From: Agrobacterium tumefaciens
Lineage (GTDB): Bacteria; Pseudomonadota; Alphaproteobacteria; Rhizobiales; Rhizobiaceae
DNA length: 64,000 nt
NCBI RefSeq assembly: GCF_005221325.1
Contig: NZ_CP039888.1
Location: 2,431,501-2,495,500, forward strand
Direction: 5' to 3'
The notes beneath the pieces are model-generated. The model did not search any database, was not told where the DNA came from, and saw nothing but the letters and a program-made list of their open reading frames with translations. The position numbers and the translations under genes are program-made. Of this stretch, positions 9,607 through 18,012 are shown in pieces. Numbering within the stretch: the stretch's first letter is position 1; each line of letters begins with the position of its first letter.

Positions 9607-10401
9607 TCAGCCAATCAGCAACTCGTCATCGTCAAGCGTCTGACCGCGTATCTTGCGGAACATCTCGATCAGGTCTTCGACCTCCAGGTCCTTGCGGCTG
9701 TCACCGGACACGTCAAGCACGATTTCACCGGCATGCAGCATGATGGTGCGGGTGCCGTAATCCAGCGCCTGACGCATGGAATGGGTGACCATCAGCGTTG
9801 TCAGCTTGCGCTCCGACACCACCTTGCGGGTCAGTTCCATCACGAATTCCGCCATGCCGGGATCGAGTGCCGCCGTATGTTCATCGAGTAGCAGCACGTC
9901 CGAGCCTGATAGCGTCGCCATGACAAGCGAAACGGCCTGTCTCTGCCCGCCGGACAGAAGGTCCATACGGTCCTTCAGACGATTTTCCAGACCGAGATTG
10001 AGTGAGGCGATACGTTCCTTAAAGAAATCCCGCCTGCCGCGTCCAAGCGCCGACGACAACCCGCGACGCTCGCCGCGAGACGCCGCAAGCGCCAGATTTT
10101 CCTCGATGGTGAGCGCACCGCAGCTGCCCGCCAGCGGGTCCTGAAACACGCGCGCCACCCGTCCCGCCCGGCTGGCGGTCGGCTTGCGGGTAACGTCGGC
10201 GCCGCCGATCATCACCTTGCCCGCCGTTGGCAGGACATCGCCTGCCAGAACACCGAGAAGCGTGGATTTGCCCGCACCATTGGAGCCGATGACGGTGACG
10301 AAGGAACCATCTTCAATGGTAAGATCGATCTTGGCCAACGCCTGCTTTTGCAACGGCGTACCGCGTCCGAAGACGACCTGGATATCGGAAAGCGAAATCA
10401 C
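9607..10401 (-). CDS. ABC importer ATP-binding protein (TrpXYZ/COG1101 type)
   Basis: A 264-residue ATPase. The Walker A motif GSNGAGKST is near residues 39-47, the signature LSGGQRQAVSL near 155, and the Walker B is VLLLDEHTA. An ABC signature with RQ and the DEHTAALD form are characteristic of the ATPases that accompany PF04392 substrate-binding proteins. It is the last gene of a minus-strand operon: binding protein, permease, ATPase. Its ATG overlaps the permease stop by four bases, suggesting translational coupling. It probably powers uptake of an aromatic amino acid or a similar small compound; the substrate is inferred only by family. Confidence 0.9.
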   Translation of the reverse strand: MISLSDIQVVFGRGTPLQKQALAKIDLTIEDGSFVTVIGSNGAGKSTLLGVLAGDVLPTAGKVMIGGADVTRKPTASRAGRVARVFQDPLAGSCGALTIEENLALAASRGERRGLSSALGRGRRDFFKERIASLNLGLENRLKDRMDLLSGGQRQAVSLVMATLSGSDVLLLDEHTAALDPGMAEFVMELTRKVVSERKLTTLMVTHSMRQALDYGTRTIMLHAGEIVLDVSGDSRKDLEVEDLIEMFRKIRGQTLDDDELLIG

Positions 10402-11279
10402 GATGTTGCTCCCCCACGGCGCAGTCGCGGCAGGATCAATGCGATGGCCACCAATACCGCCGTTACGAAATTGAGATCGGACGCCTTGAGACCCAGCACA
10501 TCGCTCGACAAAGCGAGCTGAATGGCGAGACGATAGGCGATGGAGCCGAAGACGCAGCCGATGAGCGCGATCAGGATGCCGCGTGCACCAAACAGCGTCT
10601 CACCGATGATGACGGCCGCAAGCCCGACAACGATGGTGCCGACACCGGAGGTCACATCCGCAAAACCATTGGTCTGCGCAAACAGCGCACCGCCGAGAGC
10701 CACCAGCGCGTTTGAAAGCGCCATGCCGAGATAGATCTGGTTGCCGGTCTTCACGCCCTGCGCCCGCGCCATCCGCGCATTGGCGCCCGTCGCCCGCATG
10801 GCAAGGCCCGCATCGCTTTCAAGAAAGCGCCAGACAAGAATAACCGCGATCAGAACCAGCGCACCAACGAAGAGCGGCCGCACCAGATATTCGGAGAGGC
10901 CCAGGCCGTAGAACGGCGATATCATCGTATCCTGATTGAGCAGCGCCACATTCGGCTTTCCCATAACCCTGAGATTGACGGAAAACAGCGCGATCATCGT
11001 CAGGATCGAGGCAAGCAGGTTCAGAATCTTGAAACGAACGTTGAGCGTTGCGGTAACCATGCCTGCAGCGGCACCGGCAACCATCGCAACCGCCGTCGCG
11101 ACCCACGCATTCAGACCGGCGATGATCAGCACGGCGGCCACGGCGGCGCCAAGCGGAAACGAACCGTCCACGGTCAGGTCAGGAAAATCAAGTACGCGGA
11201 AAGCGAGATAGACGCCGATCGCCACGAAAGCGAAGACCAGTCCCAGCTCCACGGCACCCCAAAAGGCGATTTGGCTCAC
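10398..11279 (-). CDS. ABC importer permease (TrpXYZ/COG4120 type)
   Basis: A 293-residue membrane protein with about eight or nine hydrophobic segments, related to branched-chain-amino-acid type permeases. The stretch VYLAFRVLDFPDLTVDGSFP near residues 23-42 is the hallmark of permeases that pair with PF04392 binding proteins. It sits between the binding-protein gene and the ATPase gene. A strong hairpin in the 106-base gap upstream probably lowers its expression relative to the binding protein. Confidence 0.9.
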   Translation of the reverse strand: MSQIAFWGAVELGLVFAFVAIGVYLAFRVLDFPDLTVDGSFPLGAAVAAVLIIAGLNAWVATAVAMVAGAAAGMVTATLNVRFKILNLLASILTMIALFSVNLRVMGKPNVALLNQDTMISPFYGLGLSEYLVRPLFVGALVLIAVILVWRFLESDAGLAMRATGANARMARAQGVKTGNQIYLGMALSNALVALGGALFAQTNGFADVTSGVGTIVVGLAAVIIGETLFGARGILIALIGCVFGSIAYRLAIQLALSSDVLGLKASDLNFVTAVLVAIALILPRLRRGGATS

Positions 11280-11337
11280 GGTAATGTCCTTGTTATTGCC
11301 GCCATCAGGCGGATACGGGCACCATCTCGTGCCACGT

Positions 11338-11366
11338 AAAACGGGCGGCGAAATACCGCCGCCCGC
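11338..11366 (-). terminator. intra-operon hairpin, possible partial terminator
   Basis: CGGGCGGC (11342-11349) pairs with GCCGCCCG (11358-11365); on the minus strand it is followed by TTTTA. It lies 20 bases past the binding-protein stop and before the permease gene, where such structures usually favour higher amounts of binding protein. Confidence 0.6.
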
Positions 11367-11385
11367 AATTCAGTCTGGTTTCGGT

Positions 11386-12339
11386 TCAGTCGATGACCTT
11401 GGTGGCGCGCTTCGTGACGCTTTCAGGGAAGGTGACGCCAACTTTTTCGGCAACCTTCTTGTTGATCACCAGATCGGTGCCAACAGCCACGGTTGCCGGA
11501 ATTTCACCCGGCTTTTCACCCTTGAGGATGCGGACAACGACGGCGCCTGTCTGCTTGCCAACGTCGAAATAGTTGAAGCCGAGGGCCGCAACCGCGCCAC
11601 GGGCAACGGAATCCGTATCAGCGGCATAAAGCGGGATCTTCGCTTCGCTCGCTACACCGGCTGCCGCCTCGAAGGCGGAAACGATGGTGTTGTCGGTCGG
11701 AACATAGATCACGTCAGCCTTGCCGACCAGTGCGCGGGTTGCGCCCTGAACTTCAGCGGACTTGGTAGCGACGGATTCGACAACCTTCAGACCGGCCTTG
11801 TCGGCTTCGGCCTTCAGCAGGGCGAGCGTCGAAGCGGAATTGGCTTCAGCCGAGTTGTAGATGAAGCCGATGGACTTGGCGGTCGGGGAAATTTCCTTGA
11901 TGAGCGCCAGGTGCTCGCCAACCGGCAGCATGTCGGAAAGGCCGGTTACGTTGCTGCCGGGCTTTTCCATGCTCTTGATAAGCTGTGCGCCGACCGGATC
12001 GGAAACCGCCGTGAAGACAACCGGAATGTCGCGCGTGGCCGCAACGACAGCCTGAGCCGACGGCGTGGAGATCGGCACGATGACGGCAGGCGCGTCACCC
12101 ACGAACTGGCGCGCAATCTGCGCTGCGGTGCCGGGATTGCCCTGTGCGGACTCATAAAGGAACTTGAGGTTCTCGCCTTCCTTGTAACCGGCCTCAGTAA
12201 GGGCAGCCTTGACGCCGTCACGGGCGGCGTCAAGCGCCGGATGTTCAACAATGGCGGTGACGGCAACGGTGACGGTTTCGGCTTTAGCCGGCAGAGCGAG
12301 TGCTGTCGCGGCTGCGAGGGCCAGAATGAGTGCGCGCAT
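11386..12339 (-). CDS. ABC transporter substrate-binding protein (PF04392)
   Basis: A 317-residue periplasmic protein. It begins with a signal peptide (MRALILALAAATALALPAKA, cleavage likely after residue 20) and continues as a two-lobed binding protein of the ABC_sub_bind family, with AIVEHPALDAARDG near 32-45 and the stretch NSAEANS. The family captures aromatic amino acids or related ligands for the neighbouring permease. It is the first gene of the operon. GGAGGACACCT precedes the ATG, a strong ribosome binding site that fits the need for excess binding protein. Confidence 0.92.
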   Translation of the reverse strand: MRALILALAAATALALPAKAETVTVAVTAIVEHPALDAARDGVKAALTEAGYKEGENLKFLYESAQGNPGTAAQIARQFVGDAPAVIVPISTPSAQAVVAATRDIPVVFTAVSDPVGAQLIKSMEKPGSNVTGLSDMLPVGEHLALIKEISPTAKSIGFIYNSAEANSASTLALLKAEADKAGLKVVESVATKSAEVQGATRALVGKADVIYVPTDNTIVSAFEAAAGVASEAKIPLYAADTDSVARGAVAALGFNYFDVGKQTGAVVVRILKGEKPGEIPATVAVGTDLVINKKVAEKVGVTFPESVTKRATKVID

Positions 12340-12447
12340 AGGTGTCCTCCAGTTGGTTTCTTATTGCCGCTTTCTTAAAAACAAGACCGGCCGAAATCAA
12401 TCGCACAACCGTGGGAAAGCAAGCTTTATGGCGCAACTGTGACTAAT

Positions 12448-13686
12448 TCAGTCGTCCGCACCGTGATTGGCGATCATCATCGCCTCAAAAGCCAGTCTCT
12501 CGGTCTTGCGCATGCGTTCCGATTCCGACTTGAGCTGGCCGCAGGCGGCAAGGATATCGCGGCCGCGCGGCGTGCGGATCGGCGACGCATAACCCGCCTG
12601 ATTGATGAAATCGGCAAACTTCTCGATCTGCGCCCACTCGGAGCACTGGTAATTGGTGCCCGGCCAGGGATTGAACGGAATGAGATTGATCTTGGCCGGA
12701 ACGCCCTTCAGAAGCTGCACCAGCATCTTGGCATCTTCCAAGCTGTCATTGACGTCCTTGAGCATCACATATTCGAAGGTGATGCGGCGGGCATTGGAAA
12801 GACCCGGATAGTTGCGGCAAGCCTCGATCAGTTCCTTTAGCGGATATTTCTTGTTGATCGGCACCAGCATGTCGCGCAAATCATCACGCACCGCATGCAG
12901 CGAAATCGCCAGCATCACGCCGATTTCATCACCCGTGCGGAAGATTTCCGGCACAACGCCTGATGTGGAGAGCGTGACGCGACGCTTGGAAAGCGACAGG
13001 CCGTCGCCGTCGGTGGCTATCAGAAGTGCGGTCTTCACATGCTCGAAATTATAGAGCGGCTCGCCCATACCCATCATCACGATGTTGGAGACCTTGCGGC
13101 CTTCGCTCGGCACATAGGCGCCAACCGGCGTCGAACCATCAGGGAAATCACCCAGCCGGTCGCGGGCGAGCAGAAGCTGGGAAAGAATTTCCTCCGCCGT
13201 CAGGTTGCGCACCAGGCGCTGCGTGCCGGTGTGACAGAAGGAGCAAGTCAGCGAACAGCCCACCTGGCTTGAAATGCACAGCGTGCCGCGCCCTTCTTCG
13301 GGAATATAGACCGTCTCGATCTCGACGGGACGGCCAGCGCCGCGCGGCGGAAAGCGCATCAGCCATTTGCGGGTGCCGTCATTGGAGATCTGCTCCTCGA
13401 CGATTTCCGGGCGGGCAATGGTGAAGGCAGCCTTCAGCTTCTCGCGAAGCTCCTTGGCGACATTGGTCATATTATCGAAATCGGAGACGCCGCGCACATA
13501 AAGCCAGTTCCACAACTGGCTGACGCGCATTTTCACCTGCTTCTGCGGCACGCCGATCTCGGCCAGCGCCTCGCCCATTTCCTCACGCGTCAGGCCGATC
13601 AGCGACGGCTTGCCGGACATGAGATCGCTATTGGCGATCAGCGGAGTTTTGATTGCCAGGCCGGCAGAAGCTTGCATTACGGACAT
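12448..13686 (-). CDS. rlmN: 23S rRNA/tRNA adenine C2-methyltransferase RlmN
   Basis: A 412-residue radical-SAM enzyme that methylates C2 of A2503 in 23S rRNA and A37 in some tRNAs. The iron-sulfur motif is Cys144, Cys148, Cys151 ([12 protein letters not shown]), MGMGEPL is the SAM-binding stretch, and the C-terminal ILAACGQL carries the second catalytic cysteine. The frame is open to 13788; the ATG at 13686 ([10 protein letters not shown]) is chosen because it fits the family length, although its ribosome binding site is weak and starts at 13707 or earlier remain possible. Loss of RlmN changes sensitivity to drugs that act at the peptidyl-transferase centre. Confidence 0.95.
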   Translation of the reverse strand: MSVMQASAGLAIKTPLIANSDLMSGKPSLIGLTREEMGEALAEIGVPQKQVKMRVSQLWNWLYVRGVSDFDNMTNVAKELREKLKAAFTIARPEIVEEQISNDGTRKWLMRFPPRGAGRPVEIETVYIPEEGRGTLCISSQVGCSLTCSFCHTGTQRLVRNLTAEEILSQLLLARDRLGDFPDGSTPVGAYVPSEGRKVSNIVMMGMGEPLYNFEHVKTALLIATDGDGLSLSKRRVTLSTSGVVPEIFRTGDEIGVMLAISLHAVRDDLRDMLVPINKKYPLKELIEACRNYPGLSNARRITFEYVMLKDVNDSLEDAKMLVQLLKGVPAKINLIPFNPWPGTNYQCSEWAQIEKFADFINQAGYASPIRTPRGRDILAACGQLKSESERMRKTERLAFEAMMIANHGADD

Positions 13687-13837
13687 CACGTTATCCCATC
13701 GTTCCATGCATCGCACGACCGGCCTGTCGAAAAGGCGGAAAATCGTCTGCATGTCGAGAAAATCAAAGGCGGAGCACTTTTCGCGCATCCGCCTGTCAAT
13801 GTTGCCGCGCCTTTAGCATCAAACTGGCAAAAACGCA

Positions 13838-13862
13838 AATGGCCGGTCAAAGACCGGCCAAT
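13838..13862 (-). terminator. terminator of the IalB-family gene
   Basis: TGGCCGGTC and GACCGGCCA form a perfect 9-bp stem around AAA, about 25 bases past the stop codon; ATTTGCGTTTTTG follows on the minus strand. Confidence 0.75.
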
Positions 13863-13886
13863 CACAAATCTGACAAAGCGTCAGGA

Positions 13887-14390
13887 TTACTTGCAGCTCT
13901 CGATCTGTTTGAAAGCAGCCGAAATGCCCGACAGCGAATAGGAATATGACGTCGCAGTGCCGCGGCCGGAAACCGCCTTGACGGTCATCGACTTGCCACC
14001 CTTCATGGCGGCGACGAGGGCCGGCTCTTCAGCGGCGTTTTCAACCCAGGCGGCCTTGTCCTTGGTGAACATGACGAAGTTCTTGTTGTCGATCGTGACG
14101 TTGACCTTGGAGCCCTGCTTCAGCGGATAACCCACCATGGCCTGCGGCTCATAGGAAATGTTCTGGCCGGGACGCTGCGAGACGATGAAGAAGATATCGC
14201 CGTGGTCAACGCTTGCCGGTTCCTTGGAGGTGGGGATGGAAAGAACGTAGCAGACGGTGCTGTTGCCCGATTTGTACGAATATGCACCCCAGGCATTGAA
14301 CTGCTGGATGCGCGTGGGCGACTGTGCAGATGCTACGCCGACGCTGGTCAGCAAAATGGCCGCTGCGGTTGCTACACTTCTTACAAACAT
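13887..14390 (-). CDS. invasion-associated locus B (IalB) family protein
   Basis: A 167-residue exported protein with a signal peptide (MFVRSVATAAAILLTSVGVA, likely cleaved after ASA). The mature part matches the IalB fold: AWGAYSY, C-Y-V-L near the first strands and a C-terminal Cys that probably forms a disulfide with it. In Bartonella, IalB contributes to entry into red cells; in plant-associated and free-living Rhizobiales the role is unknown, so the name should not be read as virulence. An AGGAAA site precedes the ATG at 14390. It stands alone, with its own terminator. Confidence 0.85.
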   Translation of the reverse strand: MFVRSVATAAAILLTSVGVASAQSPTRIQQFNAWGAYSYKSGNSTVCYVLSIPTSKEPASVDHGDIFFIVSQRPGQNISYEPQAMVGYPLKQGSKVNVTIDNKNFVMFTKDKAAWVENAAEEPALVAAMKGGKSMTVKAVSGRGTATSYSYSLSGISAAFKQIESCK

Positions 14391-14688
14391 AGAATTTCCT
14401 GCCGGGTTATTGTCTTCCATTGGCCCGAAGCAGCGGCGGGCTCCATTTTCTGGATCGGCCACGTTCAGGTGCGGATCGTCTTTTCTCATTGTGGTCGGAA
14501 AGCGGTTACCAAACCGTCAACAACACGCATAAAATGCCGGAAACGTCTTGCGGTGTTACAGATTGGCGACTTCCCGACGCACTGAGGAGAAAGGCGTGGC
14601 ACGCCCTTCCCTCGTGTGTAAGACACATAAATTCAGGCAAGAATTTGTCACCCGCCGGGCTCTGCCGGACAGACACATCACAGAGACG

Positions 14689-15069
14689 TTACCCGGCTTC
14701 CTGCTGTCGCTTCAGCATGGCGTCAGCCGCGTCGTAATGCTCCATCTTGATATGGGCACGGATCATGGCGAGCGCGGCGGTGATGACCGCGATATCATCG
14801 GTAAAACCGACGACCGCCAGCATGTCCGGCACCGCATCGATGGGCATGATGAAATAGGCAAGGGCAGCCAGAATAATACCCTTGGCGCGCAACGGCGTGT
14901 CACGGTCGATCGCGCAATAATAGGCCGCAGCCGCGTCGCGCGCGAAGGGAACCTTCGCCATCACCCGCTTCAGCTTGGGCCAGAATTTGGCGCGCACGAC
15001 ATTCTCGCGCTCCTGCTGCTTGTCGGTTTCACCCGGCAGAAGAATTTCACCGATTTTCACATCATCCAT
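14689..15069 (-). CDS. YkvA/DUF1232 family membrane protein
   Basis: A 126-residue protein of unknown function. The diagnostic DUF1232 stretch is near residues 81-100: PIDAVPDMLAVVGFTDD, within a hydrophobic helix pair. The ATG at 15069 has GGAGG ten bases upstream; a start at 15090 is possible but lacks a site. It is followed on the same strand, upstream, by the pterin dehydratase gene with a 50-base gap, so the two may be co-transcribed. No function can be assigned from sequence. Confidence 0.8.
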   Translation of the reverse strand: MDDVKIGEILLPGETDKQQERENVVRAKFWPKLKRVMAKVPFARDAAAAYYCAIDRDTPLRAKGIILAALAYFIMPIDAVPDMLAVVGFTDDIAVITAALAMIRAHIKMEHYDAADAMLKRQQEAG

Positions 15070-15120
15070 GATCGACGATCCTCCGGTCACGGTTATTATA
15101 TGGGACTGAACGCCCGCCGT

Positions 15121-15426
15121 TCAATTCCCCCGGCCCGCAGCCGCCTTCTGCATGGCTTCGGCCAGAAGAAAATCCCGCTCGGTCACACCCTGGGAATCAT
15201 GGGTGGTGAGGCAGACTTTCACGCGGGAATAGACGTTCGACCATTCCGGATGATGATTGAGCTTTTCCGCCGCAAGCGCCGACTCGGCCATGAAACCGAA
15301 GGCTTCGGCAAAACTCGAAAACTTGAAGGAGCGAACGATCGCCGCCCCGTCCTCACGCAGCGACCAGCCCTCGAGTTTCGACAGTGCCTGCCGGATGGCG
15401 TCCGGTTCAAGTCTGGGATATTTCAT
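15121..15426 (-). CDS. phhB: pterin-4a-carbinolamine dehydratase
   Basis: A 101-residue enzyme that dehydrates 4a-hydroxytetrahydrobiopterin, recycling the pterin cofactor of aromatic amino-acid hydroxylases. The family motif NHHPEW, with the two catalytic histidines at about 58-59, and the later [12 protein letters not shown] with a third His are all present. The length is standard. No phenylalanine hydroxylase gene lies in this window, so the pterin partner is elsewhere or the role is different (molybdopterin-related proteins share this fold). The symbol is used in the family sense. Confidence 0.92.
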
Positions 15427-15485
15427 GAATCTTGCCTCCGCTTGATAACCACTAACGCCTCAACGACCGGATCGACGCATCGTAC

Positions 15486-15965
15486 ATGAAACATATCACC
15501 GTTCTTTTCGTCTGCATGGGCAATATCTGCCGCTCGCCGCTTGCCGAAGGAGTTTTGAAAGACCTTGCCAATGGTGAAGGTATGTCCAACCGGATCACCG
15601 TCGATTCCGCCGGCACCGGCGGCTGGCATGCGGGCGATGCGCCCGATCCGCGATCTGTCGCCATGGCCCGGCGACACGGTATCGATATTTCCCGACAGCG
15701 GGCAAGACAGGTGACGCGGGCTGATTTCGAGGCCTTCGACCTCATCCTCGCCATGGACGAAAACAATCTGGCGAACCTGCTTCAAGTGAGCCCGGAAGGG
15801 CACCGGCACAAAATCCATCTCTTCATGGATTATGCCACGGGCCGCCGGCAGAACGTCCCCGATCCCTATTACGGGGCCGAGGACGGGTTCCTTGATGTTT
15901 ACAACATGCTCTTAGCGGGATGCAGATCGTTGCTCGAAAAGATGGAGCTGGACCGCGCCTCGTGA
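15486..15965 (+). CDS. low-molecular-weight protein tyrosine phosphatase
   Basis: A 159-residue cytoplasmic phosphatase. The catalytic P-loop is Cys10-X5-Arg16 followed by Ser (VCMGNICRS), and the general-acid Asp sits in DPYYG near residue 127. This is the full LMW-PTP set. Such enzymes often control tyrosine kinases of exopolysaccharide synthesis, but no such kinase is next to it, so its partner is open. Its last 67 bases overlap the 3' end of thpR on the opposite strand. Confidence 0.94.
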   Translation: MKHITVLFVCMGNICRSPLAEGVLKDLANGEGMSNRITVDSAGTGGWHAGDAPDPRSVAMARRHGIDISRQRARQVTRADFEAFDLILAMDENNLANLLQVSPEGHRHKIHLFMDYATGRRQNVPDPYYGAEDGFLDVYNMLLAGCRSLLEKMELDRAS

Positions 15966-16492
15966 AGCGGGAAAGCCTCCTCGACGACATAAGGCCCGCC
16001 GCCCACGGATTCCTTCGACGACATCAGCACGAAACGGCCGACCGTGAAGGGCGAGGTACGGAAGTTGCCGCGTCCGGAAAGATAGTGCACCACATCATCC
16101 ACACGCGAGGAGCGCAGCCGCGCCAGCGTGACATGCGGCATGAATTTGCGCGGATCCGGTGGGAGACCGATCCTCTGACAAATTCGCTCGACTTCCGCTT
16201 GAAGCGCATGCATTTCCGGCGAGTGAGAAACCCCCGCCCAGATGGAATGCGGTTTCTTCGAGCCGAAGGAACCCATACCGGTGAGATTGAGCTGGAACTC
16301 CGGCCTTTCGATCCGATCCAGCCTATCGACAACCTCATCGGCGGTCCGTCCGTCGATGTCACCGATAAAACGCAGGGTTATGTGATAATTCTCCACATCG
16401 ATCCACCGGGCTCCCGGCAGACCACCGCGCAACAATGAGAGGCTCATCGCCGCATTGCGCGGAATTTCGAGGGCGGTAAACAGTCTCGGCAT
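15899..16492 (-). CDS. thpR: RNA 2',3'-cyclic phosphodiesterase (2H family)
   Basis: A 197-residue enzyme of the 2H phosphoesterase family, formerly called 2'-5' RNA ligase LigT. Two H-x-T motifs are seen: HIT at residues 37-39 and HVT at 120-122, properly spaced for the active site. It opens the cyclic phosphate at RNA ends. The last 20 or so residues (ARSSSIFSSNDLHPAKS) lie in DNA shared with the phosphatase gene on the other strand and look like an extra tail. The ATG at 16492 gives MPRLFTALEIP, the usual start. Confidence 0.9.
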   Translation of the reverse strand: MPRLFTALEIPRNAAMSLSLLRGGLPGARWIDVENYHITLRFIGDIDGRTADEVVDRLDRIERPEFQLNLTGMGSFGSKKPHSIWAGVSHSPEMHALQAEVERICQRIGLPPDPRKFMPHVTLARLRSSRVDDVVHYLSGRGNFRTSPFTVGRFVLMSSKESVGGGPYVVEEAFPLHEARSSSIFSSNDLHPAKSML

Positions 16493-16560
16493 GGCGAGCT
16501 CCCCGAATCTCTTGGCAGAACAAGCATAGCGAATCACGCAATGCAGACGGGCGCAAGTGC

Positions 16561-17211
16561 TTATTTTTTTTGCGCACCGATTGTCTTGATGAAGCTTTCA
16601 ACAGCCGGCAAAGATTTCTCCACCATCATCGCCACGCCCTTGGTGTTGGGATGCATCTTGTCCTCGAGCTTCAGCGCATCATCCGTCACGACGCCATCCA
16701 GAAAGAAGGGATAAAGCGGCAGGTTGTATTTTTCGGCCAGCCTTGGAAAGATCGGGTTGAAGCGCCTGGCGTAATCTTCACCCATATTCGGTGGCGCCAT
16801 AATGCCGACCAGCAGCACGGCTATGTTGCGTTTCTGTAAACCGGAAATAATGGTATCGAGGTTCTTTTCCGTCTGTTCCGGCGCAATGCCCCGCAGCGCG
16901 TCATTGGCGCCGAGCTCCAGAATGACCCCGTCGGTTCCATCGGGAACCGACCATTCCGCCCGGGCGAGACCCCCGGAGGAGGTATCGCCGGAGACGCCGG
17001 CGTTAGCGATGGCAACATTGATGCCCTTCGCCTTTAATACAGCTTCAAGCTGTGCCGTGTAGCTGTCGGTGGGCGGAAGCTGATACCCCGCCATCAGGCT
17101 GTCGCCGAGGCCGACCAGTTGCAATGTCCGCTCCTGTGCCGTCGCCGAAGCAACGGAAAAGGCGCCCGCGATAATGACGATGAAGTGAAACAGGGCAGCT
17201 TTAAATCTCAT
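16561..17211 (-). CDS. tesA: periplasmic SGNH esterase, TesA-like arylesterase
   Basis: A 216-residue secreted hydrolase. A signal peptide (MRFKAALFHFIVIIAGAFSV, cleaved near ATA) precedes GDSL with the nucleophile Ser38. GANDALRG is block III and DKMHPN is block V with the Asp-His pair. The family covers thioesterase I, protease I and lysophospholipase L1. It is divergent from a ybbA/ybbP-type ABC pair, the same arrangement as in E. coli, which supports a TesA identity. The ATG at 17211 follows AGGAAA; an upstream GTG at 17235 is less likely. Confidence 0.9.
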   Translation of the reverse strand: MRFKAALFHFIVIIAGAFSVASATAQERTLQLVGLGDSLMAGYQLPPTDSYTAQLEAVLKAKGINVAIANAGVSGDTSSGGLARAEWSVPDGTDGVILELGANDALRGIAPEQTEKNLDTIISGLQKRNIAVLLVGIMAPPNMGEDYARRFNPIFPRLAEKYNLPLYPFFLDGVVTDDALKLEDKMHPNTKGVAMMVEKSLPAVESFIKTIGAQKK

Positions 17212-17301
17212 CACGGCTTTCCTAACTTGGTTCACATTGTCTGAAACACCGACCGCATCGACCGCCAGACCGCTTCATCACCCTATATAGGAACGAGAAT
17301 T

Positions 17302-18012
17302 GTGACGAAAAGCATCATAGAGCTGAAGAAGGCCGACCTCACCCTTGGTAATGCCGCCGCCTCCGTTCACGTTCTCAAGAACATCGATCTGTCCATCGGC
17401 GAAGGTGAAGCGGTCGGTATCGTCGGCCCTTCCGGCTCGGGAAAATCGACGCTGCTGATGGTGCTTGCCGGTCTGGAGCGGCTCGACAGCGGCGAAATCG
17501 TCATTGCCGATAAGCAACTGCACAAACTCGGCGAAGATGCGCTAGCGGATTTTCGCGGCCGGAATATCGGCATTGTTTTCCAGTCCTTCCACCTCATCGC
17601 CAATATGACGGCGCTGGAGAATGTGGCCGTTCCACTGGAATTGGCCAACGCCCCCAATCCCTTCGAGATCGCTAAGCGCGAACTCATTGCCGTCGGTCTC
17701 GGCGAACGTCTCAACCACTATCCCGGCCAGCTTTCCGGCGGCGAGCAGCAGCGTGTCGCCATCGCCCGCGCGCTTGCCCCCTCACCGGCCGTGCTGATCG
17801 CCGACGAACCGACCGGCAATCTCGATACCGATACCGGAAAACAGATCGCCGATCTTTTGTTTGCCAAACAGGCCGAGCGCGGCATGACCATGGTGCTCGT
17901 CACCCATGATCCGTCGCTCGCCGCCCGCTGCTCGCGCCAGATCAAGGTGCGCTCCGGCGAGATCGAGGGCGACAGCGCCCGCCCCCAGATGGCACGGGCA
18001 GTATCGGCATGA
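17302..18012 (+). CDS. ybbA: ABC transporter ATP-binding protein, YbbA/LolD type
   Basis: A 236-residue ATPase of the MacB/LolD group. Walker A GPSGSGKST is at residues 42-50, the signature is LSGGEQQRVAIARAL and Walker B is VLIADEPTGNLD. It starts with GTG at 17302. The gene overlaps the following permease by four bases (ATGA). Partners of such ATPases use mechanotransmission rather than transport through the membrane. The role is not known in detail; in E. coli the pair sits beside tesA as here. Confidence 0.92.
   Translation: MTKSIIELKKADLTLGNAAASVHVLKNIDLSIGEGEAVGIVGPSGSGKSTLLMVLAGLERLDSGEIVIADKQLHKLGEDALADFRGRNIGIVFQSFHLIANMTALENVAVPLELANAPNPFEIAKRELIAVGLGERLNHYPGQLSGGEQQRVAIARALAPSPAVLIADEPTGNLDTDTGKQIADLLFAKQAERGMTMVLVTHDPSLAARCSRQIKVRSGEIEGDSARPQMARAVSA

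Noticed and set aside
13887..14390. Virulence factor because of the name invasion-associated locus B
   Set aside because: The family is widespread in non-pathogenic Rhizobiales; the sequence shows only a small exported protein.
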